Origin: Volvox africanus
Taxonomy: Eukaryota > Chlorophyta > Chlorophyceae > Chlamydomonadales > Volvocaceae
NCBI GenBank assembly: GCA_030268105.1
Contig: BSDZ01000017.1
Coordinates: 1,592,001-1,656,000 of the forward strand
Length of the DNA stretch: 64,000 nt
Reading direction: 5' to 3'
Of this stretch, positions 11,501 to 23,427 are shown piece after piece (the stretch's first letter is position 1; each line of letters opens with the position of its first letter). Below the pieces are notes generated by a model. It had not been told where the DNA came from. It saw nothing but the letters and a program-made list of their open reading frames with translations, and searched no databases. Position numbers and translations under genes: made by a program.

Positions 11501-13591
11501 AAGCAAACACCTGGAGATTCTCACTGCTTTTTATTCTTATCCGATCTTACGCGCCACACCCCCTGCGTTACTGGATTTGTGGGACATGCAGGTATTGGGG
11601 TTGGGCTGGTGCGGTCTGCAGGACCAGGGTGCCGCCGCGTTCGGCATCGCGCTCAAAATAAACCAGGTGCGGCTCATAGCTCTCCGGTCGGTGAAAACGT
11701 CATGTGCGTGATCACAGGCGAAACTTTATTAGACGATATGCTTATTGTGCTTATTAGTAGCTATCAGTAGCTAGGAACATATAGCGTTCCCGGATTTGTT
11801 GCTGCCTAGTTAGGCATCAGGACTGGCATCAAATTTCTTGATGCTCTCATCTTCTGTATGACCTTTGTTGTTTGTTGCGCTAAGCCAAGTGTTGTCCATG
11901 ACCGTGTGCAGTACTCCCACTTCACCAACGTTGTTTGTCCCGCATAGGGCGCATGTGCATTCGCATTGCACCTAGGGTTTTGCGGAAAACCTGTCTGAGG
12001 CATTTAATAGTGCCTACCACACCTACCCAGCTCGCTGCTCCGTAGCTGGAGTTAGATCTTTCAATAATAGATTTGGAAACCGGTATGCTGATAGCATCCA
12101 AGGACCAGAAGGACGAATGCGACATGATGCGGTGTTATCCGGCCACCAATGTGTATCTCTGGATGCTGCGGTGTTATCCGGCCACCAATGTGTTTCTCTG
12201 GACGCTGAGGGGGCAATGGGAGAATGTGCTGAGGGGCTTGTTATGTGCGTGCTGGGGGCCCGAGAAGGAGACGGGCGGATGGGTGGGCTGACGACATGGT
12301 TCGCTGCCTGCTGCCACTATTCGTAATAGCCGCACACTTCAGGCGCCATGACCGGCATTGTTTTGCAGTTCATTTTATGCATGGCCTGGTACGTGTGCGC
12401 AGGGGCTTGTGGATGTGGACCTGTCGGGCAATCAGATCACTCTGGAAGGCCTGCGGGCGTTGGCGGAAGGCATTGCTAGCTCAGCCACGTTGGCGGCTAT
12501 CGTGCTGGACAATAACGATTTGAGGACAGAAGGCGGCAAGGTGGTGGAGGGGGGACCTGGCCGGGAGGGGGAGCGTAATAAAAACTGATTGCGGTTCCAG
12601 CAGGGCGGGCGGCGAGGGAACGAGGGAAGGAGGGAAGACGAATAGGTGAGACCTGAACCTGATGTCTTTAGGAGCACATGTTACTAAGCACATCTGTAAA
12701 ATCAGTCCCGAGTCTGGTGACGGGCGCCAGCGATTGCCATATAGGGACGGAAGGTGAGAGGCGAATATACAAGACCTGATGTTGCTGCGGAAAAGCTGCT
12801 AAAACGTAAATTACGGACCGTGGGGAGGGAGGGAGGGGAAACAGGAAGGGAGGGAGGGAAGTGGGCTGCTCTCTGTGTGCTGCTGTTGCTCCATTTTGCT
12901 TTTACCTCCTCCCCTTCCCATTTTGCCGGCTTCTTAATTGGCGTTTTTCCCCCGTCTCCCCACTACCACCCTTTCCTCCACACGGGGGCACGCAGGAGCT
13001 GCTTCACGCTGTGGATCGAAATAAAGGCCTTGTGGTGTGCAGCATGGAGAACACAAACACATCCGATCAAGTAGGTGGCGCATTACTGGCCCGAGGTTTA
13101 GGGGACACAAGGGAGGACCTTGCGGGTCATCATTCTCGGTGAAGTGCAGGCAGGCCGACATGCAGGCTGCGGATCTGCGACTGACTCTGAGCCACAAAGC
13201 TAAATATGATGCGGTTGTGGGGGAGACAGCCGGCGGTGTGGAGGCCGGGTGTGGAGGCCGGGTCGCCGGGAAGGGTGGAGGTGTTTGTGCTATTACAGTC
13301 AGGGAGGTGAAGGCGGCACGTCGTTGGGGTTCGCGTGAGCACATGCGAATGCAGCATGTGTGAAATGGTCTTTCATCTGCCGGTTCATGCAATGGATTTT
13401 GCTACGCGATAGCCACCTTTGTTGCATATGTGGGAGCCTGATTTGGGTTTCGTGCTTTCATTCCTTTCGCAATGGATGTCGTACAGATCCGAATGGCGAT
13501 GGAGGCATTGTTGGAGCCCCGCCGCAAGCTGCGGGACAAGCTGCACGCGCAGCAACAACAACAACAGCAACAACAACAACAGCACCAATAG
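8587..13591 (+). CDS. LRRC74: LRRC74-like leucine-rich repeat protein
   Basis: Ribonuclease-inhibitor type LRR protein, 351 residues in nine exons: 8587..8635, 9469..9597, 10007..10224, 10446..10601, 10883..10993, 11592..11666, 12403..12540, 12996..13070 and 13487..13591. All phases match. An acidic start (DADDEDDDLLEDELPEED) leads to YLELCRELGISPVSQILKYL, closely resembling the LRRC74 N-terminal block. HYGLGLKGIRALAGAL then opens a run of repeats of the LxxLDLSxNxLGxxGAxAL form (LDLSGNRMG, LDLSSNDLG, LNLSWNKLR, VDLSGNQIT). The tail has a ten-residue Gln run ending HQ-stop. LRRC74 homologues are enriched in ciliated organisms. A role in flagella is inference; no enzymatic domain is visible. 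Introns are large (up to 834 nt). Confidence 0.85.
10738..10771 (+). repeat. CATCC pentamer microsatellite
   Basis: Six consecutive CATCC units in intron 4 of the LRRC74-like gene. Confidence 0.9.
12124..12201 (+). repeat. 39-bp tandem duplication in LRRC74 intron 6
   Basis: Two adjacent 39-bp copies containing GTGTTATCCGGCCACCAATG differ at two positions. Confidence 0.9.
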
Positions 13592-16171
13592 CAACAGCAT
13601 TAGATTCAGGTCCTTGAAGATACGATGGGGCTAGGGCGGATTGGTCGGTGTGGCGTGCAGGAGTGTAGGAGCCGGCCCTTTACCGACCTAGAGGTGATTG
13701 GCCGCCGGGCGCATCTGCACAACTTGGGCTTCGTGATTGCAGAGGCAGCGTTGTTTATGATAGTTATAGTTTTTCTCGCAGATGGGAGTTGGCGCGGAGC
13801 TTTTTGTTACGGGCCACGATTTTCAAGCTGTGACTTTCGGTTCCCCGTGACTCCAGAACCGCTTGAACAGGAAGCCATTGAAGCTATATGCAACGTACAT
13901 AGTTAGCCCGTATGTATTGTTTCCGGTAAGTAAGGTTACATATGATAAGGATTACTCCACGCGCACTGCTCACTGGGGATGGGGTATTGCATCCATGTTT
14001 TGTGGCAGCAATCTGTTGCTGAACCAAGCGACTCGCGTGGGTGTTGTGGCTGTGGGGTGATGCCCTAATGATTCCGTCAAGAAGCAGCAGCAGCGTCGTC
14101 GACACAGCGTTCTTCGTATGTCATATACAATTGTTAACACTTGAGGCATTGTGAAACATGTACATTCTTTACATTATGTGGGTCAGCCATGGAAGGCAGT
14201 TGACAACAATGTGAGCTCCTGGTGCCATTGGGTTCGAAAGAGGCCATCGTGATGTCTATCTGGTGCAACGTGTGCCGACTTTATGTGTACCCAACCCAAT
14301 CCCCAAATGGCAAGAGTCTGGAGCGTCGGGTTGAGGGTTGGACGAGAGCTGTAGGTCTGCGGGTTAAAGGTACATGCGCATGGCCACCCAAGGGACCTTG
14401 TGTATGTGTGTGTATGTGTGTATGTGTGTATGTGTATGTGTGTATGTGTGTTGTTGGCGACTTTATGGCCTATGGTCGCGGCCAGCGTAGTGAAAGCCAT
14501 GTGGAAGCTGGCAACCTGCAGTTATGCTTGAGGTAGGTGCGGTGTAGTGTGCATCGCTAATCCGCAGCGCTACGTGGCAATCGACCTTGTGCTTGTGCTT
14601 GTGCTGATCGGCCAAACTGGTGCATATGCGCGTAGTAGTCGTTCCTCAGGGTACAGCAATACAGCTCTAACCAGTTGCAGTCCAGCCTCTGATGCGGGAG
14701 TGATTACTCAAAGGAATGGATGTACGTGGATGACCTCATTCCGGTGTAGGAGGGAGGAGCATATTGGGGACGACGTGCGTATGCAGCTGTGCTTGTGCAG
14801 GCTCAGACAGCCTGGCACACATTCAAAATCACCAAGAGCTGACCAGCTTTAGGGGGGCCCAAGCTCAACTGCATGTACTCAGCAGAGGAGTGGGACGAGT
14901 GGCAATGCCCGAAGTGAAGGTTTGTTGTAGTTGTAGTTGCTCCACTCAGGCCAGGCTGGCCTATTTGGAAACCTATGTATTTGCTGCCATCATCATGCTC
15001 ATGCTATAGATGTGTGCTACGGAGGTAAACGGCTCAAGTCATGCTGTTGTACTGTGTTATCCACTACATTTCATTATTCCAGAGGTTGCTATATACAGAA
15101 CTTCCAAAGATCAGATAATCAGAACACCAGAAATTCATAATCTCGCAGTTTTGCGTAGTGTCCGTTAGTGTCTGTTAGTGTCCGTTAGTTTTAGCTTGCA
15201 CTGAAATGCACCGAGCTATCCGTGCACATGGCAGCTTTTCTTTTAGTCCTAAGCAAATGCACGGCCGCTGGAGTAAAGCATCACCTAAGGCTGGATGGAA
15301 GCGAGGCTGGATATTGTTGGCACCACCGGTACTGAGCTGACCAGGGGAGCCAGATTAAAGCACTGAATGAACATAAGCGAGACGCAAGGGGGATTCGGAG
15401 TCTTGTAGTCTTCTAAATATGACGAATATAACACGAATAGAAATGTACACCTGTTGCAAGGTATCGTTGTTTGCACCCACTGTTAGTTATTGGCGGATTC
15501 AAATAAATCAACAGATGTGCAATGATGTCTTCGTCGGCTGCTCGTGCCATGAAGAATTGGGCACGTGGTGGCTTTATTTCTTCATAAGGGACTCTATCTG
15601 AAATTCAAAGACCTGTGTTAGGATGATGGGACGTGTATAGTCATGCATCTAGGCGTGTGTATATACGTGTAGAGTACCATGCTGCTGTTTGGTCCTTTCA
15701 AGTAAAAGATCGGGACCCAGTGTCCCTTGAAAATCTAGAAACGCCTGGATAGAACTGGTTTGAGGGTCTTGGTCTGTCCCATTATGGCTTAACGCAAGAC
15801 CGCCAGCTTGCTCCACCCGCACATTCCGCCCGACAGTGCAGACACATGTCTGGATACGGGTTTGCAAATCGTTGGACTCGTTTGACCCTGGGTAACGGCA
15901 GGTTACCCAGGATTCCCATCAAACATGGGCCGAAAATGACGAGAGGCTAGGAATGGCGTGGACATTGGAAGTCCTCGCAGCTACTCTTGTAGTCTGTTTG
16001 ATATGCCTTTTGCCCAAACCGACTACGGTTGGCGGTTACGGTGTGCGCCAAACCGTCGATATGGTAACTACTCACTGGTGTCCAGCTGTGCACCAGTGCA
16101 CGTTCTTTTATTGGCATTAGGAACGGTAATACGTAAGATCTCTGTTCACTTGTGTTGAGTTGCAACATCCG
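13592..16171. other. Intergenic region with exon-like fragments
   Basis: Contains a GT/TATG microsatellite at about 14398-14452, three TGTCYGTTAG units at about 15160-15195, and two exon-like plus-strand fragments near 14701-14743 and 14853-14917 (see findings). I cannot assemble a gene. Confidence 0.4.
14398..14452 (+). repeat. (TG)n/TATG microsatellite
   Basis: Alternating TGTG and TATG units over about 55 bp. Confidence 0.9.
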
Positions 16172-17880
16172 ATGCTGTCTCTTAGGGTAACGGAATCCAT
16201 CGCGTCTCTCTTGGAAGAGGCTGTAAGCTGTCCTGGCACTTCGGAGGTAAGAGTGCTCCCGCTTGAGCTTCGCAAGACCCTAGCCAAGTTAGACTCTTTC
16301 ACTCAGATCGCCGTGCAAACTCGGGGCAGAATGTTAAAACGGATGCGGCAAGACTTCGTGCATTTGGAAGCATTCGATGGGATGACCTGAAGGCCATTGT
16401 CTCTGAAGTCAGGTTCGTTGTTTGAGTTACTACTCAGCTACTACTCGCTCAGGAGGAAAGAAGATACAAAACTGAATTTTTCGGTCGCAGGAAAGCAAAC
16501 GCTGCGAAATCGATTTACCTTCACCAACTGTGTTCACATCGAGATGTCATTCTTCCTATACCTCCGCCAAAAGAGAAAAGTCCAGAATTGCAAGCTCGGT
16601 TGGCGCAATTGCAAGAGGCACTAGACAACAAGAGGTGTGTCTTAACTTCTTTGACGAAATGACGGTAATATGCGTATACAGTGCGTGTGCCGTGTGCAGG
16701 TACTCGGAAATGGTGGCCGACATCACAGTGGGTGAGCGCAAAGCGGAGGAGTTGCGCGGTTCAATTCTCCCCACCTCGCGGCTTCAGCTCTCTTTTGGAG
16801 CCCATGTACTGGTGACTATGTTCACCTTCTGGGCGCTGGCATACTACGGCAGCAAGTTGTACCTGTCGTACGACGAGCTTTGGGTGCGTCTTGGTGCGCA
16901 TTTTCTACATTATCTTTTGGCATCCCCTCTTAGGCCGTGATGCCCTGGGACTAACCCGTTGGAGCCTCTTACCGTATGTTGCAGTTCCTTGCCTGCACGC
17001 ACAGCCTGTACGATAAAAACGTTGCTTCACTGTTGTGTACAACAGACTCCGAACCGTTTTGGCAGCGCCTTGCTAGAAACCGGCTAACTAGCATCCTTTG
17101 GGGCCGCTGTGCCGCCTCTCAGGCTGGTTTGCTGGGCGCCCTGGGCCTTACGGCTGGGCTGCTGCTGGAGACTCTGCTTCTCATCATTCGCAGTAACAGA
17201 CCTGCGCCGCTGGAAGAAAGGTGCGGCTGTGGTGGATGCCAGCATGGCATTACCGTGGACTGACAAAGTGATGGCTGTAGGTGTAGGGCAGCCGCAAAAA
17301 TAACATCTGCATCCGAAAAACAGGTTCCCTTTTTTGCTTTCCTTGATAGCGGCACTCTTCCCTTTCCTCCCCTCCACACATATACCCACTGCTGATGCAG
17401 CCGTCGGTTACCTATTGGTATTGTAGCCGTTACGGTGTCTGCGGGTCAGGTTAGGGTATGTGCCGCGCGTGTGTGTATAGCGCGCTCTATGCGTATTTCG
17501 TAGTATCCAGAAGGAAGGGTTTATCGATGGTTGGAAAGTTCGTGGTGCTACAGACGGCAGGGAACTATCCGTTTCACCCGCGTGATATGATGGCGATGTA
17601 CACTGCAATCATCTGCATGCGAGAGCCAGGGAGCCGCACCCCATCCTCTCCGTCTTGTTGTTAACCTTGACCCATCACGGGATGTAGGATGCCCGAGTTG
17701 TTCGACAAGGCCAAGGTGCGGGAGGCGTACGCGCTGGTGCGGGAGATGAAGCAGGCGAAGGCGCAGCAGGAGGCCAAAGGAAAGCAGCGGGGCGGCGGGG
17801 CGGCCAAGCAGCTCCAGCAGGAAATGTCCGCGGAGGGAGAGCCGGGGGCAGACAGTGGGGAGGACAAGAAAACACAATAG
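16172..17880 (+). CDS. VMA12: V-ATPase assembly factor VMA12/TMEM199
   Basis: ER membrane protein that assembles the V-ATPase Vo sector. Segments: 16172..16312, 16330..16412, 16491..16634, 16700..16883, 17123..17220 and 17688..17880, about 280 residues. The N-terminus VLPLELRKTL, then SIYLHQLCSHRDVILP, and KSPELQARLAQLQ match the TMEM199/Vma12 order (LPxxLR, YLHELL, PELxARL). Two membrane helices follow: FGAHVLVTMFTFWALAYYG in the fourth segment and GLLGALGLTAGLLLETLLLI in the fifth. A charged Lys/Gln tail (VREMKQAKAQQEAKGKQR) is supplied by the last exon, whose phase fits the preceding one. Oddity: the frame changes between 16312 and 16330. Removing gtgcaaactcggggcag restores it, but 17 nt is too short for a normal intron, so a base error or another splice is more likely (see findings). 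Confidence 0.75.
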
Positions 17881-19801
17881 CCGTTGTTGTACTTACTGTT
17901 CGGTTATTGGCCTTTCCCATCCTGTGTAGATGACGGTGACCTAGGAATGTTAGGGACTTATCAACAGGCGGGAAAGTGGGTACACGGAGTACCCATGCAA
18001 ACGAAACTAAGCACAGGATTCTTGTTGCGATGTAAGCGGGGCCCGCAGGACATCATCGATCAACTACTGGCATACCCTTACGAAGTGGATAATGGGGTTT
18101 GAAAGGCAGCCGGCATTCATCGGCTTTTGACGATCTTAAAAGGCCCTCTCCTGATCTCACTCAACGCCATCAGATGAGGTGACCCGTCAGGTGGGACCGG
18201 TCAGATTGGCGAGCCCAGCTCGGGCAGCCATCCACTCCTTATCAACGTTTCTCACATTACATCCGAAGATCCGATACCTGATTTTCCTTTTGTCGTTGAC
18301 TTTCGACCCTTATCCGGTACCGGCTCAACTGTGCTCCTTTGGGCGCACCACCATTGGGGATAAGAAACGGGGATACCCACTGAATCACACGCACGCGCAA
18401 CCCGAATCATTCACCAGTGGGATATAAGGATGCCGCAACAAACGTGCCGAAATCCATCTATATCTCACTTACCGCCAGCCCGTCGACAAATGTCTCATCA
18501 CGTGATGAGACATTTCCTGCCCCTGCTACTGGCACTATGCAAGGCCTGTCAGCGACATTGGCCTCTCCTGGACTCCTTCGGGTATATCCGCCCACGCTGC
18601 CGCTCCCGCCCCAACCTGCATCCCCAGTGCTGTGCCGCTATTGGCATGCCACCCAACTATTCTCGCTCAAGCTATCCGTACTGCTGTGAAGGCTGTGCTG
18701 GAGGAGGGTTTCACTCCAGGCTTCATGCAGATCATCCGGCATCTCAAAAGGCCTTCCCAACCTCGCATTTCACCCCTAGACAAGAGGGCCCCAGACTTCG
18801 CCGGCCTTACTTATATCGACCGATGGCAACAAACATCCCAACCACCAGCAAAGATCATACCTAAGTGGGATGCGCACGCTGACAGCACCGAATGCCCCGG
18901 GCACCGCCCTTAGCAGGGCAGAGGAGGGATCGCAGGAGAGCGGTGACTGAGTACCGGCTCCCGAGTCCCAGGCCCAATCACCACTGATGTGGAGGTTTAA
19001 GCCAGCGCCAGTGTGCTGAAGCTCAAGCTACTAGCTAGCACTGCGCGAGCGAGCGGCTTGGCGCCAGAGCAAAGGCAAGCAGACTACAGCATATCATATA
19101 CAGCAAGACAAGCGACTTGTGCAGCAACAACAAAACATTTGCTGCCAAGATGTGTATACGTGGCTGAGTCCCACGGGCCCTACAAGCTATGCTAAGCTAA
19201 ATATCCCGTTAATGCTTTCTAGGCTGCGCACGTGTTCGTACCACCGTCCTTATAACATACCGTAATGGACTAGTGGCACCAGCACACGGTCCCACCCTAA
19301 TCCGACCCAACCCGACCATCGGCTGACAAGCCCGGGGAAACACCAGCCTCACCAATTTCTTTTCAGGCCTCAATGTTTGCGTCACCCTCTGGCCAATCCT
19401 TCCCATCCGCTGCACACTATTCTGCTCATGTCCCAACCTAAGAAGACAAATACGCGTGCTTTGTCACTGATTCAGTCTTCTGCAAGCTCGAGTACGTGTT
19501 AAGCCGCTGCCGCCGCCATGGCTGGCCGGCCATCCAGCAAGTTCTCAAAGCCAGCCTTCTCCCCATATCATGCCATACCCCTGATCCTGATCAAATTGTC
19601 CCCCGGGGGAAGGGGGACGTAGCCTCCTCCACAAAACACACACCTCGTCCTCATCCATTAGGCCTACAATTCAACACTGCAAATAAGGCCCCGCGGCGAA
19701 CAAGGCTGCGCGGTAATCACTACCTGGTAAACCGCCTTCACACGCTTCCACGCACTCGTACATATCAACCATGATGGCTGTGTGGCTGATTGGGCTCGAG
19801 T
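17881..19801. other. Convergent intergenic region VMA12 / carrier
   Basis: 1.9 kb between two 3' ends. Holds a 28-bp perfect palindrome (listed separately). A plus-strand open stretch ends at 18913 but has no recognisable domain and no clear splice signals, so I do not call it a gene. Confidence 0.4.
18488..18515. repeat. 28-bp perfect palindrome centred on CACGTG
   Basis: AAATGTCTCATCAC is followed immediately by its exact reverse complement. The centre is a CACGTG E-box/G-box hexamer. Confidence 0.95.
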
Positions 19802-22800
19802 TCATGACCGAGGGTCCACCCCCAGGGCCAGCTTGGTCTCCTCGAACACAAACCAACCGATGCCAGCCGCTGGCGCCAGCTTGAGCAGGTTGGGCACCAG
19901 CCCCTTGTACAGCCCCCTCACGCCCTCGTGCTGCAGGGTCTTCCGAAACACGTCCATCATGCCCTGGTATTTAAGCTGGCCCAGCACCAGCGACCCGTCC
20001 GCGCCGCGCTGGTGAGATGCCTGAGCCTGCAGCCGCGTGCGCACGAGAGCCAGCGGGTATGACACGACCTGGGGGATGGGATACACGGGTGAGCGGCAGA
20101 GGGAACGGGAGCTAAACCTGTGAAACATGCGGACGACAAGGACGCTCCGGAAAGCCTATCAGCCGTCATGACCCCATGTACGTCTCCATCAGTAAACCCG
20201 GAATGGTGTCGAAGGGGATTGCAGGTCCCAAGCCCTAGGGATCCTCTCTAAAAGCAACTCCTTTCTAAGCGCACAGGCTTCCCCCGTCCGCCCTGAACGA
20301 TGAGCTATCCATGACCCTCTGTACACTCCGCAAGATGTGACGGCATGTCCTCGTTCTTCATTGATCTCAGTCTGTCCCGTACGTCTTTGCGTAACCCAGT
20401 GGTGATGGCGGTACGAGTCCGCCATCACCATTAACAAGGGTAACCACACCCCAGTCGAGGCGCACCTGCGCTATGGAGCTGGACAGCATGCCTGCCGCAA
20501 CGATGGCTATGTGTGGCGGAGGGCCATCGTATCGCTCGTACAAATGGTCTTTAAATACCTGTAAGGACACATTCTGGCCGTCACTGCATCATCCTTAAGC
20601 AAATACATATTTGCAGTGCCCGGTCACAACCGATGAGGCACGACACTGTGACCCTGGAAGTTTTAGGATCGATCCTGACTGAGAGCGGGATAAAAATCCC
20701 TCCACTGGTTGAGGGTGTGCCCCTGATGTTGATGGACGGTGAGGACCCCAGTTATATAAATATACATAATATAAATATAATAAACCTATATATATATATG
20801 CAGGTTTATAATATATAATATATAATAATATATAATAATATATAATAATATATAATAATATATAATAATATATAATAATATAATATAATATAATATAATA
20901 TAATATAATATAATATAATATAATATAATATAATATAATATAATATAATATAATATAATATAATATAATATAATAATACATATCGTTTAATGGAACAGAT
21001 GAACTTAAACCCTGTGTGGAATACAATATAATATATCAACACGCAACACATCACTGCGGTATTGCAGCACGCCACTCCACTTCTACTGGAGCCATACGAC
21101 CCCTCCTTGCCCCCGCCCCACCTCGAACAGCGCAATATCCACACCGGCGAAGGGCAAGATGCCGATCATGGATGGTACGATCCCCCGGTAGAATGCGAAA
21201 ACGCCCTCGTCGCGGCGGATGCGGTAGGCTGCGTGCAGGATGCCCGCATATGTGCCGGGCGGCGACACCGCTAGCCGGGTCCGAATTGTATCCAGCGGAT
21301 ACAACAGTCCCTGCAGCACTCGAGACCAGGGGGCCGGAAGCATGAGAAGGAAGGCACCGGAACCCATTCATCTCCCATACATATTGTGTAACCCCACCAC
21401 ATCCATTACCACCCCACCACCACCATCACCACCCAGCGGTCTGCATGCTGCACTCGATCGGTTCGCTTCGCCACCCTAGGGGTAATGGTGACATCATCCC
21501 AACAGGGTCACAAGGCAGAACTCACCTGCGCGGCGCTGATCTTAACCCCCGGAGAAAAAGGACCTCAGTATTCCTTCTCTTGGTACCTTCCCTTGCTCCC
21601 CTCCCACTTTAGATGACTGACATCCTAGAGGACGCAGGCGACGATATCACCCGCTGCATAAGCCTCACTGGCCACCAGTTGCTACAACATCAGGGCGCAG
21701 GGGCTGCAGGGCAGCCGCACGTTGGGCTTGCCGGGCGACATGGACCGAGCGGCTGTTGCCCAATCTATGACTGGTCTTGCAATCCCGGTAAGTACAATAG
21801 AACTGAAAATGAAAGCCCCAGGGGCGACATCGGATGACTGAAGGCACAAGGCACTCCCAGCGTCCGCGGCCCAGTAGGAAGGCCCGAGAGGGAGAGGAGA
21901 AAACCCTCTGTGAAGGGCTTTGCCCCTGAGAGCTTTCCCTCCTACAAGCTAGCGACAGCACGTGGGAATGAAACGGAAAACTTACCTTCAGGAGCAGGCC
22001 TTGCTCCCCTGCCCTCGGATCATTCTGCCCAACTTCGCCTCTTGCATGGCCCTCGCTCTCCATTCGCTAACCCCCCAGGAAAGGACACACAGCACTCGAG
22101 GTAGGAGGTAGGCGGGCAAACGTTCACGCACGTACCTGTGCTATTGCTCCAGCAATGCCCCCTGACGCCATGCGTTCCCGCACGCGCACGTGGTCGGGGT
22201 CTTGGGCGAGAAGGCTCCGAATGGCGTCGTTCAGTGTGAGTTTCAACGCGGTCTCGGGCGCGATCTTCACGACATTCGCGCCGTTGCCTTTAAAGAATGA
22301 TTTAATGGAACCTGGTTGGAGAAACGCAAAACGCAGAGCATATCGTGTGAAGTACTTTAGACACTTCTTTTGATGGAGAAATGTTAAAGTCAGCAAAGGG
22401 CCCGGCCCCTCCATGGGCCGTATTAACCAATCTGACTTTCTTCCGTATATGAGTGTTGCTCACTCTCAACAAGAAATGTGAACGCAGGTTGTGGACCACA
22501 ATGGAACATCGCTGCCTAGGATTCACCAATTCAAATGCTGGGGACGCGCTCGGGCAGCGACTGCACCTCCAGTGCCCTTTCCCCGCGGAGCCTGAGGCAT
22601 GGCTGCAGTGCTCAGCTGCCGTGCTTAGATGTAGCTGCAGGGCGAAGATGAGCCATCCAATGTTCGTAACAGTCTAGGCAGCCCTGCTTGATCAATATGG
22701 GGGCGTTGTATTTGTATGAGCCAAAAGGGCTGCAGGCTCGTCGGAGCGGACTTTAGAGGGCAAGCTTCATGGGCATGGCAGCGTGTCAAGAAACAGCTCA

Positions 22801-23427
22801 TATCAGCGTGGTGTCACCGCTTGCTGGGAATAATGAGAAAGCTTAAAGCGGCCATTAGATGTTTGCCGGGCTCAGGAGCGGCGCAATTCTGGTCCCGTTC
22901 TCCCTGTTGTTGGCACGTGGGCTGCGCCTTCAACCCATGAACGTACGGCAGGAGTCATGCCAGCAGACCTTCGTCATCCCAATTAGGATGTGGACCATCT
23001 ACGCACCTTCGGCCATCATCTTCTGCCAACCCTGCCGCAAAGATAGCCCTTTCGCCTCGTCGTGTGTCTGTAAAAGCATCTTCAGTCGGTCGACCGGAGC
23101 TGTCGCTGACCTGCTGACCGCCCCGCTCAGCGCTGTTGCGACGGGGTGCAGAATGGATGATGTTAGCACCTTGAACCCTCTAGCTTACCTAATGCAATTG
23201 GGCCAGCTGGCGCCGCCTAGCTTACGAATTGCAACGGTTCCAACCTCACCTCCGCTAAGAAACACCTTTTCTGCACGCAGCGGATCATGGTCATGATGTT
23301 GCTGATGCTGATGTTGGTGCTGATGCTGATTTTTCTTTTGGCCCATCGTATAAACCATGCTGGAGCCTGGGCCTGGTCCCGCAGCATCACCGTCTAACTC
23401 AGTTGTTGAATACGACCGGAGAGACAT
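19802..23427 (-). CDS. Mitochondrial carrier, SCaMC/ATP-Mg-Pi-like, without EF-hands
   Basis: Six-helix SLC25 carrier of the inner mitochondrial membrane, 350 residues. Exons: 23427..23226, 23132..23007, 22311..22136, 21310..21122, 20558..20466 and 20068..19802, all in phase. The three signature boxes are PVDRLK (exon 2), PLDTIRTRL (exon 4) and SYPLALVRTRLQA (exon 6). The last lacks the acidic residue and is typical of short calcium-binding mitochondrial carriers, as is NGANVVKIAPETALK in exon 3. The C-terminus LALGVDPRS also suits that group. Instead of EF-hands, the roughly 67-residue N-terminus has a His/Gln run QHQHQHQHQQHHDHD. Likely substrate is an adenine nucleotide (ATP-Mg for phosphate, or AMP/ADP), inferred from family resemblance only. 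Divergent from CCT1. Confidence 0.85.
20400..20430. repeat. Stem-loop in carrier intron 5
   Basis: TGGTGATGGCGG and its exact complement form a 12-bp stem around a 7-nt loop, 36 nt beyond the exon 5 donor. Confidence 0.9.
20757..20982. repeat. AT microsatellite in carrier intron 4
   Basis: Begins as irregular ATATAAAT, becomes about six units of a ten-base TAATATATAA-type repeat (to about 20880), then a pure five-base ATAAT-type array of about 20 units. Confidence 0.95.
22383..22466. repeat. Dispersed repeat, copy A (carrier intron 2)
   Basis: Contains GTCAGCAAAGGGCCCGGCCC, GGGCCGTATTA and GTATATGAGTGTTGCTCAC. The same blocks in the same order occur at 26641-26726. It lies 72 nt upstream (transcript sense) of exon 3. 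Confidence 0.85.

Noticed and set aside
13549..13591. CAA/CAG array considered as a noncoding microsatellite
   Set aside because: It is in frame with the last LRRC74 exon, which starts at a good CAG acceptor in phase, so it is read as a polyQ tail.
17458..17664. Frame RRKGLSMVGKFVVLQTAGNY as an alternative last exon of VMA12
   Set aside because: The exon at 17688 also fits the phase, has stronger coding composition and extends the charged tail. An alternative isoform is not excluded.
18430..18913. Plus-strand open frames ending at 18913 (e.g. KAVLEEGFTPGFMQIIRHLKR) considered as a gene or retroelement remnant
   Set aside because: No reverse transcriptase or integrase motifs, no clear splice sites, no recognisable family.
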